DNA of 64,000 nucleotides from Isoetes taiwanensis (taxonomy: Eukaryota; Streptophyta; Lycopodiopsida; Isoetales; Isoetaceae). Below are positions 21,575 to 32,089 of the stretch, one piece after another (position 1 is the stretch's first letter; each line of letters begins with the position of its first letter). The notes beneath the pieces were generated by a model that had not been told where the DNA came from, did not search any database, and saw only the letters and a program-made list of their open reading frames with translations. The translations under genes were made by a program, and so were the position numbers. The stretch is taken from positions 932,001 to 996,000 of the forward strand of contig JAJEKV010000104.1 in the NCBI GenBank assembly GCA_021234155.1, given 5' to 3'.

Positions 21575-23432
21575 ATGGGCTTCCAAATTATGGGAATGGA
21601 CTTGGGTTGTGTATTTGATGCTCTGGGTCAGGCTTCTTTTCCGGCCAATGATTGCCTTATGCCCCTCCTTTCCAAGTTCCTAGGCTACTGCATTGTTATT
21701 ACCTCCGTCATCGTCAAAGTCCCCCAGGTAAGGATTTCATTTGAAACTAGAAGTAAATGTTCTACTTTCTGGTGGATATGTCAAATTTTTCTCTCTTAAA
21801 ATACGTGTTCTACATTTTGGCAAATCTATCCTTTTTGGCAATAATCACCACTTATGTTCTTGCCCGCCATATAAATAAGCAAAGATTTTTAATCAATGCA
21901 ATGCTCACTGTTCTTTCGTGTCTCTATATTCACTCATGCTGGCCTACTACTGCTGGAGCTTTAAAAATACATTACACAGAATAATATATGGCTAGAAAGT
22001 TTGGGATTCAAACATGCATCTCGCAGGAATCCTTGCCACTGATAATAATAATTTTCATTGAAGTTTGAAAAATGCATAAGCAATGGTAATTGTGCATGCC
22101 TGAAATTACCTATCTTCTCAAAAATTGCATCAGGAAGTTGTTCCTTGTTTAGCCTTGCATCTTGAAATTCGTTATGATTCATGGCTTTGCAGATATATGT
22201 GATAGTGAAAGGTAAGAGTGCCAGAGGGTTGAGTCAATCATCGTTTGAATTGGAGGTTGTCGGCTATACAATTGCACTAGCTTATTGCTTGTACAAGAGG
22301 CTACCATTTTCAGCATATGGAGAACTAGTTTTTCTTTTAATCCAAGGTACAATTTGATGGTTTTTTATCATGTTTATTTCAAGTAAAGTTTGTTACCAAA
22401 GCATTGTACAGATACAGGACCAAGATGTATTGTACATTTCTTTCTTGGCAAATATATCCACATTCTCTTAGAGATTAATAGATAGTAATGATAGCCATAT
22501 TAAATAATTTTGATTGGTGCATAATATTGAACTCTTTATCTATTATGCTGTTTCGTAATATAATTGTGTTTACGTGAACCTCTAACACCTTTATCTGACA
22601 TTTTTCATGTATTTTTTCTGTTTGATGCAGCTCTCATTCTTATTGCACTAGTTTATTACTATTCACGAGCACCAAAGCCCAGTGTTATGTCCAAGACTGT
22701 TCTGTATCCTCTCTAGCAATTCAGCATGGCATCAGTTATGGGGGCTATGTCTAGGCTGTATAGATTTGACTGTTCAAGCTTAATAATCTGGTCAGATATT
22801 GTGCTGTTGCTCCTGTATTATTTGCCGGTCGCGTGGATCCAGCCTTGTTTGAAGTGCTTTATGTGAGTATATTTACTACTGGATTTTCTTTGTAACTTTG
22901 GATTTTATCTCACTCATTTTTGGCAGGCTTCCCAACATGCTATATTCTTTTTTTCTAGGTTGCCTCAGATATATGAAAACTTTAAAGTAAGGACGTCCTT
23001 TACAACCCATCAACAAATGTAATGATTGGAACCAATTATATAGCTGACTATATCTATTTTGTAATCTAGAACAAAAATACTGGTCAACTAAGCTTTCCTA
23101 CAAACTTCATGGGCTTCGGTGGCTGTGTAGGTGAGTTGTGTTAAACTTGCTGATTTTGTTATCATTTTACTTTAAAATTACTTGATTCTTGGAGCATGGA
23201 ACTTATTATTCTTTCTGGCAGTGCGATTGTTTACAAGCATTCAAGAAAGTGCTCCCACCAGCAGTATCCTTTAATTTGATTTTTATTTTATATATTTGGC
23301 TAAGGAAATCATTTGAAGTCTTTAACAAGAAAAGTGATTGCTGGAAGCATACTTGGCTTCATAACCAATGGAGTAATAGTTTCACAAATTCTGCTTTATG
23401 GCAACAAGGATGGCAAAAGGAAAGTGAACTGA
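21575..23432 (+). CDS. MPDU1-like PQ-loop protein (mannose-P-dolichol utilization), 8 exons
   Basis: Homologue of MPDU1/Lec35, an ER membrane protein needed for use of dolichol-phosphate mannose and glucose in glycan and GPI synthesis. Exons by GT-AG sites: 21575-21727, 22193-22346, 22631-22703, 22796-22862, 22927-22986, 23070-23130, 23222-23263, 23335-23432. They total 708 nt with consistent phases and encode 235 residues, the usual family length. Landmarks are [13 protein letters not shown] at the N-terminus, the first PQ-loop ending [26 protein letters not shown], the second PQ-loop [36 protein letters not shown] and a basic C-terminus [10 protein letters not shown]. The start is the first in-frame ATG; a CTG-rich leader precedes it. 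The gene is intact, multi-pass, and convergent with the LAZ1 gene. Confidence 0.93.
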
Positions 23433-25041
23433 AGATGTCCAGCGTCTTCCTGGCATTGTACATTACTGCAGATGAAATTGTTTCATGCAGGTGTATTGAT
23501 ATTGCGAGGCATTGATTTCATTGTACTTTAATTGTCTATTTAATAGAAAAAAAAGGTTCTGCTAAAAAGAAACAACAGGTGTCCCATTTGCCCCAATTTG
23601 TATTTTCTCTATACCTACGCTGTCTCTCGGTATTTTGAGGGCCTTAAACATGGGTAGCTGTATCCGAAACAACTTAGTTTTGCATCCCAACAAGCATTTC
23701 GGCATCGTATCACAAAGTTTTTAAATGACGTCAAAAAATTTTGCTTTCTTTGTTTCCATTTTCCATGTAGATAATTAACCTTTTAGTTATTCTCGCATAA
23801 TTCATACTAAGGCACATTTATCAAATATGCCCAAACCCCAGTAAATTAAACTCCACTACTTATTTTAGTGAGCAAGTGCTAGTCTTAGCAAAAGTCTATC
23901 AAATAGATGACAGTAGTTTGGGTTGTGTGGTAATACCAGCCGAATCAGCCAAGGCATTTCTTTTTGCCACATCTATGAGAAATCTAATGCTCTACACCTT
24001 TGTATGTATAGAAAATTTTGATCCTATAAAGTTTGCACAATTAGTTTCGTATTGCGGGAGGCTATTCTCGCAATTGTTGAACTAAGATTTGTGTATTGTA
24101 ATGTATAAAAATTCGTTATGTTTGAGCAAGTTTGAGCAAATGTGGCAAAGCGAACTTTGTAAAGTCTTTCAATCTCTTCTTCTACTTTCATGCTGAATGG
24201 AGCGGCCTTGTGCTGCAGGAGGTTTAGAACTGGCCTCCATGGCCAGTTTCTGCTTTCCATTCAAAACTGGCAAAATTTCTGCAAGCATCTTTTACTGTCA
24301 AAACACTCACAGCACACCCTGTCGTCGAGGTTCGGGATGATATGCCACTAATATCTTCTGGAAGGCAAAAGCAGCCACTACACATTGAGATATATCAGAG
24401 CGTTGACCATTATCTTGTTTACATTGAACCTGCAGACAGATTGCTGACCCAAGAATTAGAACTTCAGAAAAATAAAGGCAATTATTATTTTCTTTAAAAA
24501 TCACGTTCATTTGTCACTGACTTCACCCACTAGGCTGAACATATATACATCATCGGATCAAGACAACAAATTATTGGTGATAAACCTTATTTGTATTCAT
24601 GCACCTTTAAAATTGAGCATATAAAATTATGATAGTGCTGTTACATAATAGTAGACAATCACACAAACACTGCTGTTATATTTATGTGGCTTCTGACCAG
24701 GACTCCCATCAGTGGGGAGGAGATGACACTTCCTCACCTCTTTTCGGGACATCTTTTTGCATAGCGCAAAGATGCCTCAACTCCGTCAAGTTTTCTGCTT
24801 GCACAAAAAGATACACAAATATAAGAAATCTTCTAATGAGCTTATACTCCAGAGATATAGACTGTAATAATTTTGTATCTCAACTTGTCTTAAAAGATAA
24901 ATTTGAACCGAAATCTGGACTGTTGTCACATGGGAAAGATTACCTTCTGTTGCAAAGGGACACCAGAAATAAGGTGATGGGAACACGTGCCGAGAAGGCA
25001 AGCAAAAACACAATCATGGTAAGTTGGTGAGACCTTTAACA
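23433..25041. other. Region between the two convergent genes
   Basis: It should hold the 3' UTRs of the MPDU1-like gene (left) and the LAZ1 gene (right). A minus-strand scrap near 24130-24260 (PVLNLLQHKAAPFSMKVEEE) resembles the segment just before the reverse transcriptase of some Ty3/gypsy elements, but it is too short to be sure. Nothing else was recognised. Confidence 0.4.
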
Positions 25042-27356
25042 TCACCGCTGCACAAACCCTTCATATTCTTCATGAATGTCTAGCTCATCTATCATAACAC
25101 CATGCGAGGATTTTCTTCTGTTTGGAGCCAGAAAGCTTGTTTCAAGCACATCATCTTCTGAGCTATCCCGCCTGCTAGCAGTAGAACATTGACTATCAGA
25201 TCGGAATCTAGCTTCAAAGGCACTGCTTTTGTGTTGCTTGGGAATATCTAAAGGTGACATATCATATGACTGTAAACTTGTCAGATTTGATTCATAGAGC
25301 AATGAAGCCCCATCATCTTTGCCAGCTTTCACATGTCCTGAATCACCTAATTTTCTAGCATCCAAGGAAGATAGCTCGGCAGCATATGTTTCATCAACTT
25401 TGCCAGCTCCAAACATCTTGTTATGGCGATGCAGAGTACCCATTTCTTTACCAACAGGCACAAAAGTCCGTACACGATACTTCTTTGGTGCTTCATCACC
25501 ACCATTGCTGTAAAGAACATAATCATGATATGTTGGTGCAAACTGCAGAAATAGAAACCTTTGTCAGCAAATAATCATTACCCGTTAGTAGAAAAGTAAG
25601 CTTTTGGTTCAAATTAGACCTGATGAACAGTATCTGAGACCACATCATGAAAATTCAGTGCATGAGCAACACTGCCAAGCAGGCCAGAAGAGCCACCAAT
25701 ATTAGCTTCTGCATACTCTTTATATGGGAATGCATATATATGACCAATTGCTGCAAGGGACATTTCCAAGCATATGAGAAAATCTTGGATATCCTCTGGG
25801 GCTTTTAAGATGCCCATTTTAGCCGCCAATGAGACAAAGACACTCTGTAAGGATAAGCACACCTCATTATATGTTCTCCAATAAAATCTGGATCGTACTT
25901 TAAGGCAATGCCCAAAAGAGAAAATGTGGCAGAAAATAAACATAGGAAACATGTAAATGGACAAGAAATCATAAAAGAACCTGCAGATATCAATGAAACG
26001 ATCTAGCACAGAGCCAATTCATGTTCCGGGTTCCAAATAAACAAGAACCAGATTGTCTTGTAGGCTGTAGGGTGTCCATAAGGTTGTGAATATGCATTTT
26101 TATTTCTCCCTATTGTTATTTCCCTTTCTAGTTCTATTAATTGAAATATGAATGGGATAATACGGCAATATAGTTAGTCGATCAAAATGAAGTGTCAAGA
26201 AATATTTCAGGATAAATTTACAGTAAGTGTTTACTTCCTCAGTTACTATGCTTACACATCAAAGGATAAAAGTATCTAGACGAGCAAATGATGATATACC
26301 TGCCAATATGTCAGGAATACAACAGACTTCACGACAACAAATTTTGGTAATGGTTTGAATGGCTTAAGGAGATCGCTACAAGCCACATAGAACAAAATCA
26401 GCACATAGAGTGCCAGTGAATAAGATATTGTGTACACAATAGTAATGTACAGATAACCCTGTGTCACACTGAAGTTCCCTTCTTCATACTTGTGTTTTGC
26501 ATAGAAAATAAAAGTAGCAACAACGAGTAGAGGCTTCAGAATGACAAATTGGAGGACACCTTGCTTACACCGCCGAATAAACCGTCTGCCATGCATTAAA
26601 GAAATGGATTACTAGCTGTAACTCTACGAAAACACAAAACAGTAAAAGTTTGAGAAAAGTCCCAATATTCAAAGTATTCATTGTGAACTTGTCCCAACGT
26701 TCATTGTGCTCATGCTCTTCAACAGCGCTTTCATTCAAATTCAATTTCATTAATTATCTGGCTTCTGACCTTTCCTAAGACACTATGCAATAAAATGCAA
26801 GAGCTTACTAGAAATTTAAATGGGAAAGAGAACAAACCCGTCTAATGGAATTGCTGGCAAACAACAAGTCATCAACTCTACCGAAGGCTTTAACAGGCGC
26901 CCATGCAAACTCTGAACAACAGCTCCAGGCCCACCAACCCAGGCAAGACACAGAGAGAGAAAATTGTATATTACGAATGCCTCATATCTGCAATATCAGG
27001 AATGGTCTATAAACATGAAGAGCTCCCTTATAAAAAGAAAAATGTTGAATTTTTTCTTTGCTCACATGTCACGTAATGAGTTGAAATATATTGACTTATC
27101 TCTCATCAAAAGTGATAAAAACGACATCATGGCATACACCTGCGAATCAACATGACAACCTCAATACAGAAGGTTTTAAACTTAGAGTTATGATACAAAT
27201 ATTACTCACGGGAACCATGAAAACAAGTCGAACTGTATAACGTTGATATGTAGGTTCTGTGTAGTTGATAAGGTGCATGTAAATGTGCCAGAATGCCAAT
27301 GATACAGCAACACAAGTGAATATCGCTGCAACTCCTATGGCAAACAAGGAAGCCAT
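25042..27356 (-). CDS. LAZ1-like protein (DUF300/TMEM184/OST-alpha family), 6 exons
   Basis: A seven-pass membrane protein of the DUF300 family. Arabidopsis LAZ1 members act at the tonoplast in brassinosteroid signalling and programmed cell death. Exons on the minus strand by GT-AG sites: 27356-27210, 27139-27066, 26987-26838, 26585-26300, 25844-25620, 25542-25042. They total 1383 nt and encode 460 residues, with phases agreeing at every junction. Landmarks are HLINYTEPTYQRYTVRLVFM in TM1, VYAMMSFLSL, YEAFVIYNFLSLCLAWVGGP, GRLLKPSVELMTCCLPAIPL, RFIRRCKQGVLQFVILKPLL, FVVVKSVVFLTYWQ, GILKAPEDIQDFLICLEMSL and GHIYAFPYKEYAE. A long hydrophilic, Ser-rich C-terminal tail ends EEYEGFVQR. The gene appears intact. 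A MULE insertion lies about 500 bases upstream of the start codon. Confidence 0.95.
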
Positions 27357-27856
27357 AATGCAGGGAACCGAAATGGGGAACTAAATACAACGCCAAATGC
27401 AACAGCCCAAGATCAAAAGAAGAGAAAACTCGCATAGGCACTATAAAGGCAAAGCCGAAGATATGGCTATTTTGTGATCATTAAACCAAACCCAAGAATA
27501 AACTGACGCAGCTCAACAATGTAGCATTAAATTTTGATCTACTGAACACCAAAAAGCTGCAGTCCAATTTTGAAGAGGGCACCTAATTTTGGTAAAACTG
27601 CCGGGCCATTGAATATAAATGGATCAACAAAATTGTGGAGTTGAAAAGAGGGCGAAGCCGGAAGGCCGCCGCCTGAAATGAAGAAGAAGCAATCGCACCT
27701 CTTACATGTGAAGAGATGCATTTCCACTGAACCTCCGTTAGGTACATAACGTAATACACGTCAAATTCTTCAACCAATATCCTTTCACTATTGCACATTT
27801 CTCGCCGTTGATTCGGTCATGCTGCTTATATGGTAAAGCAATAGCCCTTGATACAT
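27357..27856 (-). promoter_or_regulatory. 5' flank of the LAZ1-like gene
   Basis: About 500 bases between the LAZ1 start codon and the MULE end, expected to hold the 5' UTR and core promoter. No clear TATA box was identified. Short ORFs here have no recognisable homology. Confidence 0.35.
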
Positions 27857-29625
27857 GGGTGAAAATATTCTTACCCTGATTTTGGTGATTCTATCGCGGT
27901 GAATACTCTAATCACTAACCCTCCGGAAACGGGATCCGTTCGGGAGGCACCGTTATTCGTACCTGACAGCGTCAGGTGTACCTTCCGATGGATCTCAGCC
28001 ATCCGTTTATAGGGTCCATCCTGGCCATCCGTTTTATACCTTCCGGCGGAATCACCTCCGCAAAATACCGCTGGATGGAATCACCGCCCATTTATTCCAC
28101 ACGGCAGAATCACCATCTGGAATATCCCAATAAAAATTCAATTTTTTGACCGTCATGTTCTTCTAGAAGGTTTTTCAGCTAGTGCTGGCTATGGCTGCTT
28201 GCTCTCGCGATAGATGGCGATTGGACAGGCTGGGGTTGAGGAGATCCGGCAACATGGGTATGGCGGAAAACAGGGGGCGTTCTTCCTTCTCTTATTTTTT
28301 TATGTTGTTGCCTATGCTGTTGGATTTAGGCCTAAGCAGCTATTTCGTGCTTCATTTTTGAAGCTTTCGGCTATGGCGGCAGTACTCAATGAAGACCTAA
28401 GCAGCTGGTCGCTGGAAGGGAACTTGCATGAAATAGGGCCTTTTGGTTACCAAACTGCCTTTTCTTGTATTTGGTACCGGCCAAATTTTCATGCTTACCA
28501 AACTGTCTTTTCTTTGCATTAGGCTGATGTTCTTCTTCTTCAAGAATGGTGCCACCGGGTGTCCATTTGCTATAGCCCTTTTTAGCTCCTTTGGAAGAAA
28601 CACCATCCGGCTGAGGAATTACTCTGCGAGAGCCTGGCTTGGAGCCAAGGCCGTCCTTCAAAGAGGATTTCGAAAAAGAATGGTGCAGAGGCGAAGCATT
28701 TGGGCTTAAGGACATGGACGTGGATTGAATCGATGGCTCCCTTGACGGACTCTGCACAAAATACACTGGATGCCTGGGGGACTGAGGCGACGAAGCCCCC
28801 ATACTTGTGCCGTCGAAATCAAATGAAGCTCGCATTTTGCCATATGATCTCGTCATTTTGCCCGGATCTGCCCCTCTTCACAAACCACCGCCTCTACCTT
28901 CAAATGCTGCACAAATCCGTGTTTGAATTTTCGTTTGTGTTGAATCTAGAGAAATGGGTTTCTATTCCATTTTTTTGGCATGTTTTTTGTTCTTGCTTTA
29001 AAATGGGCATGTTTGTTGTTTCTTGTTCTTGCTTTGAAGCAGCCCATGGCATTGCCGATAATGGCAAGGGGTTCAAATCCCCAACCAAAAATGTTCTGGG
29101 CAGTGCAAGGGGTTCAAATCCCCAACCAGAAATGTTCTGGGCAGAGCATAACAATGGACATGCACACACAAAATGAAGTAGCCCAGCTTGTTTTTTTCAA
29201 CCATTGGTTTAGTATTAATTTTTTTCATGATCTTCAAGTAATGTAGGCTTTGCTTAAACGATCCTCAACCATTTTTTATGGAATCAGGCATAAACGATCC
29301 TCAACCATTCCGCGGGGGAGAATATTATCGTACGTGGTGATTCCACGGTGGAGAATATTACGGTATATGGTGATTCCACCCCGAAGGATCAATTCCATGT
29401 GATTCCGTCGCGTAGAATAAAAGGGTGGTGATTCCATCCAGTGGTATTTTGCAGATGTGATTCTGCCGGAAGGTATAGAATGGAGCCTGTCAGGTACGGA
29501 TAACGGGGCAGGTACGGATAACAGGGCAGGAGGGTACAGATAACGGGGCAGGAGGGTCTGTAATTTCGCGGGAGAGTATTCACCGCGATGGAATCACCAA
29601 AACCAGGGTCAGAATATTTTCACCC
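27857..29625. mobile_element. Pack-MULE carrying an LEA/NDR1-like exon
   Basis: A 1769-bp non-autonomous Mutator-like element. The outer ends are inverted: GGGTGAAAATATTCT on the left and AGAATATTTTCACCC on the right. The terminal inverted repeats run imperfectly for about 250-300 bases and include GGTGATTC(T/C)ATCGCGGTGAATACTCT and ATACCTTCCGGC(G/A)GAATCAC. A perfect 9-bp target duplication, TTGATACAT, flanks it at 27848-27856 and 29626-29634; 9 bp is the MULE hallmark. The interior has no transposase but holds a host exon (28386-28856) and a 38-bp tandem pair with GGGGTTCAAATCCCC near 29067 and 29109. The short target duplication is undamaged, so the insertion is fairly recent. Confidence 0.93.
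28386..28856 (-). pseudogene. Captured first exon of an LEA hydroxyproline-rich/NDR1-like gene
   Basis: The minus-strand frame begins MTRSYGKMRASFDF and carries SPRHPVYFVQSPSRE, SLSPNASPLHHSF, GLGSKPGSRRVIP and ILEEEEHQ. This is the order seen in the cytosolic N-terminal region of a plant family annotated as late-embryogenesis-abundant hydroxyproline-rich glycoproteins (HPVYFVQSPSRDS hallmark). The membrane anchor and LEA_2 domain, normally in the next part, are missing. A donor-like GTAAGC follows GKKRQFG-type codons near 28500, with a nearby imperfect copy of the same junction. It lies wholly inside the MULE, so it is transduplicated host sequence. Whether it is expressed is unknown. Confidence 0.8.
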
Positions 29626-29665
29626 TTGATACATCGAGCATATACATCTATCTATTTTATATTAA

Positions 29666-30058
29666 GGGCCTTTTCACGCGATGTCTTATAATATGGCTGT
29701 CCTATTTCATATAAGACATCATTTGTGACTCCAAAGCAAAAAAATAAGACACACAAATATAAGTTGTTTTCACACTACAGGGTGTCTTATGTAAATGAGA
29801 CACTAACAAATATCACAAAATAAGACCACCTATTATTTTGAATATGATTGGTCAATAGAATATAATAAGTGGTGTCTTATTTTATGGCGGGGGAAGTCCC
29901 CCGATATAAAATAAGACTCCATTGCCCTTACCGAACCTATCCAAACCTACCCGAACCTAAATAAGACATGTCTTATATGGCTCCTTGTGAAAACCAATTC
30001 TTCTTAAATGTTGATATGGACCAATAGTATGCCTTACGCTAGTCGTGTGAAAAGCCCC
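29666..30058. mobile_element. PIF/Harbinger (Tourist)-like MITE
   Basis: A 393-bp element with ends GGGCCTTTTCACGCGA and TCGTGTGAAAAGCCCC (inverted, one internal difference pair) and TAA on both sides (29663-29665 and 30059-30061), as expected for a Harbinger 3-bp target duplication. The interior is AT-rich with repeated GTCTTAT/ATAAGAC motifs in both orientations and the hairpin CGGGGGAAGTCCCCCG. It has no ORF. It sits 32 bases from the MULE's target duplication. Confidence 0.85.
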
Positions 30059-30071
30059 TAATTACTAGTTA

Positions 30072-30237
30072 TGGTGTAGGTAGATAACGCCCTGGCCCGA
30101 GGGCATTACCGAAAAAAAATTGAGGGCATGGCCAAAATGGAGAGGGTGTACGTAGCACGTGGGAGCCATTTTGGCCATGGCCCAAAAAAAAATTTGAGGT
30201 TAACGCCAGAGGGCTAGGGCGTTATCACCCTTAACAC
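30072..30237. mobile_element. Palindromic foldback element
   Basis: Nearly the whole 165 bp is one inverted repeat. The outer arms are GATAACGCCCTGGCCC and GGGCTAGGGCGTTATC. The inner arms are GGGCATGGCCAAAATGG and CCATTTTGGCCATGGCCC, around the centre GTGTACGTAGCACGTGG. It is non-coding, and no target duplication could be fixed. Confidence 0.8.
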
Positions 30238-31080
30238 CGAGGGTTTACACTGCTCTGTTCAAGGGAAAGCTTTCTTGGGAGCTCTGTTCTGGCGAAGCCG
30301 TATTCAGGTCCGGCAAAGCTCCAACGAGATATTCAAAGTCTGATATGACAGGAGCAGAGCAGGGAATTGGGAACAAGAAAGCAGAAACGAAGAGAAATAC
30401 TATTGTTTGGTGCAGATGGTGGAGTTAAAAAGGGATTCTTGCAAGCGATTCTGCCATCAGAGGAAAATGAAGGTCGTTTGTTGTCGTTTTGCTTGTTTTT
30501 GTCTTCTATTGTAGAGAAGCTTTGATCAGTTCGTTTATGCAGAAACAAGAATCTTGCCCAACGTTATTTTTCGTTGCTTGCTGGAGTCGCTGAATGACGA
30601 TTCCGGCAGGTGAGAAATTGCTTCTCAAAGCAGCCAGGCTTTGTTTCTCTATTTCTTTGTTCTTCTTCAACTGGAAATAATACAGAGCGACATTCAGGTG
30701 GAGAGATTCCTTGAAAGAAACAATTTACAAAGGAAGGTTCGTTCTATTAGATTGCAGCAGGGTCCTTCTGGTACAGCGAAGCCCTTCTCCAGTGAAGCTG
30801 CTTCAACCAAGCCCCATAGCCCCATCGCAGTATCCGCAAACAGGGGGCAACGGACTGGTAGAAAAAGGCAGCGAAAATGTCCACAAGCAATGAATTTGTA
30901 CTACCTCCCTGCAGAAGATAGCAGCCCACAAGTCTTCACTATTTTTCTGATACTTTCTATGCCATGCTCTCATTAGAGAAGACTCCATTGAAGTTGTCAA
31001 GTTGCTCTGAAGAAAATGATCCTTTGATGACTGACAAAAAGGGGAGTGGTCATCAAATCTATTTCTTCCAGATCCACGAA
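30238..31080 (+). other. Exon-like sequence, unrecognised
   Basis: Several open pieces with plausible splice signals occur, for example an open frame around 30500-30612 followed by GTGAGA, then a frame from about 30680 to 30976 (VERFLERNNLQRKVRSIRLQ, later RTGRKRQRK) that shifts into another frame ending near 31164 with DPLMTDKKGSGHQIYFFQ. It looks like a decayed host gene fragment. I do not recognise the family. Confidence 0.3.
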
Positions 31081-31085
31081 GGAAC

Positions 31086-31870
31086 TCAAGATATTCTAGG
31101 ATCGTCAGAAAAAATAATGTTAGAGTCTACTACATTCAAGTTTGCAACAAATAATTCAAAATGACCCTTATACTCTCCATAAGCATCCCATTTTCTGTCA
31201 TAGTTAGTACCATATCTTTTCTTGTGAATAGTAGCAAGAGTTTCAAAGTCAAATTGAAAATGAATTTTGATCCAAAAGATAGAAAGCCTCTTATTCCCAT
31301 ACAATACACGATTCCTAGATTTCCATATATTCCAAAGAGAAATGTAGGCAATGGTGTTAGCAAATTTATCATCAGATTGGAGAAAGGGAAGAAGATCTTG
31401 ATTGTTGGCAATTCCAAATTTGCTAGAAAACCAGGACCAAAAGCCATTTAGCTTATTACAAAAGAAGATATGACTCATACTCTCATCACTGCCACATAAC
31501 ATAGGACAGTTTGCCATAATATTAGGATTTCTTCTAGATAAGGAATAAAGATTATTCAAACTGCCATTAGCAATAAGCCAAATAAAATAAAAGATCTTTG
31601 GAGGACAATAGGAATTCTAGACATTATGGAAAAGGGCCTTTAACTGATCATAATTAATTGACCATTTTAATAAAGCTTTGCTCTCCGTAGCATTAGAAGA
31701 AAGAGACCTTATACTCCACTTTACCATTTATAGACCAGTCTCCTTTCCCATGGTTTGGAGATAGATTACAAAGGAAATTTCTAATATGAGTAAAAAAAAT
31801 CTATCAGAGGAAGTACCCTTGATGATATCTTTCAACCTAGTCCAGGAAATTATCCTACCTCTTGAGAAAA
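31086..31870 (-). pseudogene. LINE ORF2 3' end (zf-RVT domain), fragment
   Basis: The minus strand reads the C-terminal region of an L1-type plant LINE. It contains RIISWTRLKDIIKG, a broken stretch, WNSYCPPKIFYFIWLIANG, and the zinc-binding region NCPMLCGSDESMSHIFFCNK with C-x-x-x-C...H-x-x-x-x-C spacing, then LWNIWKSRNRVLYGNK. Frameshifts and stops lie upstream of 31560. The N-terminal endonuclease and the reverse-transcriptase core are missing. Confidence 0.85.
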
Positions 31871-32023
31871 GATCTCTAATATTTTGATTATCAGTGCAGC
31901 TGTATTCTTCTCAATGGAAACAATTGACTTACTTGAACCCAAAAAATAACAAAAGATCTCGAAATAGAAGACTACAAATATTCAATTTGCAAAACAATTG
32001 TAGAACCAACTGCATATTGAATG
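31871..32023. other. Short spacer between LINE fragments
   Basis: No feature was seen. Confidence 0.3.
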
Positions 32024-32074
32024 ATAGAATAGAATAGAATAGAATAGAATAGAATAGAATAGAATAGAATAGAA
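32024..32074. repeat. (ATAGA)n microsatellite, probable LINE 3' tail
   Basis: About ten tandem 5-bp units lie immediately downstream, on the minus strand, of the LINE at 32090-35200. Short tandem tails instead of poly(A) are typical of some LINE clades. Confidence 0.9.
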
Positions 32075-32089
32075 TATGATTTTATCGTC

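Noticed and set aside
24130-24260. Ty3/gypsy reverse-transcriptase fragment on the minus strand
   Set aside because: Too short, and the conserved catalytic motifs are absent; mentioned only as a possibility.
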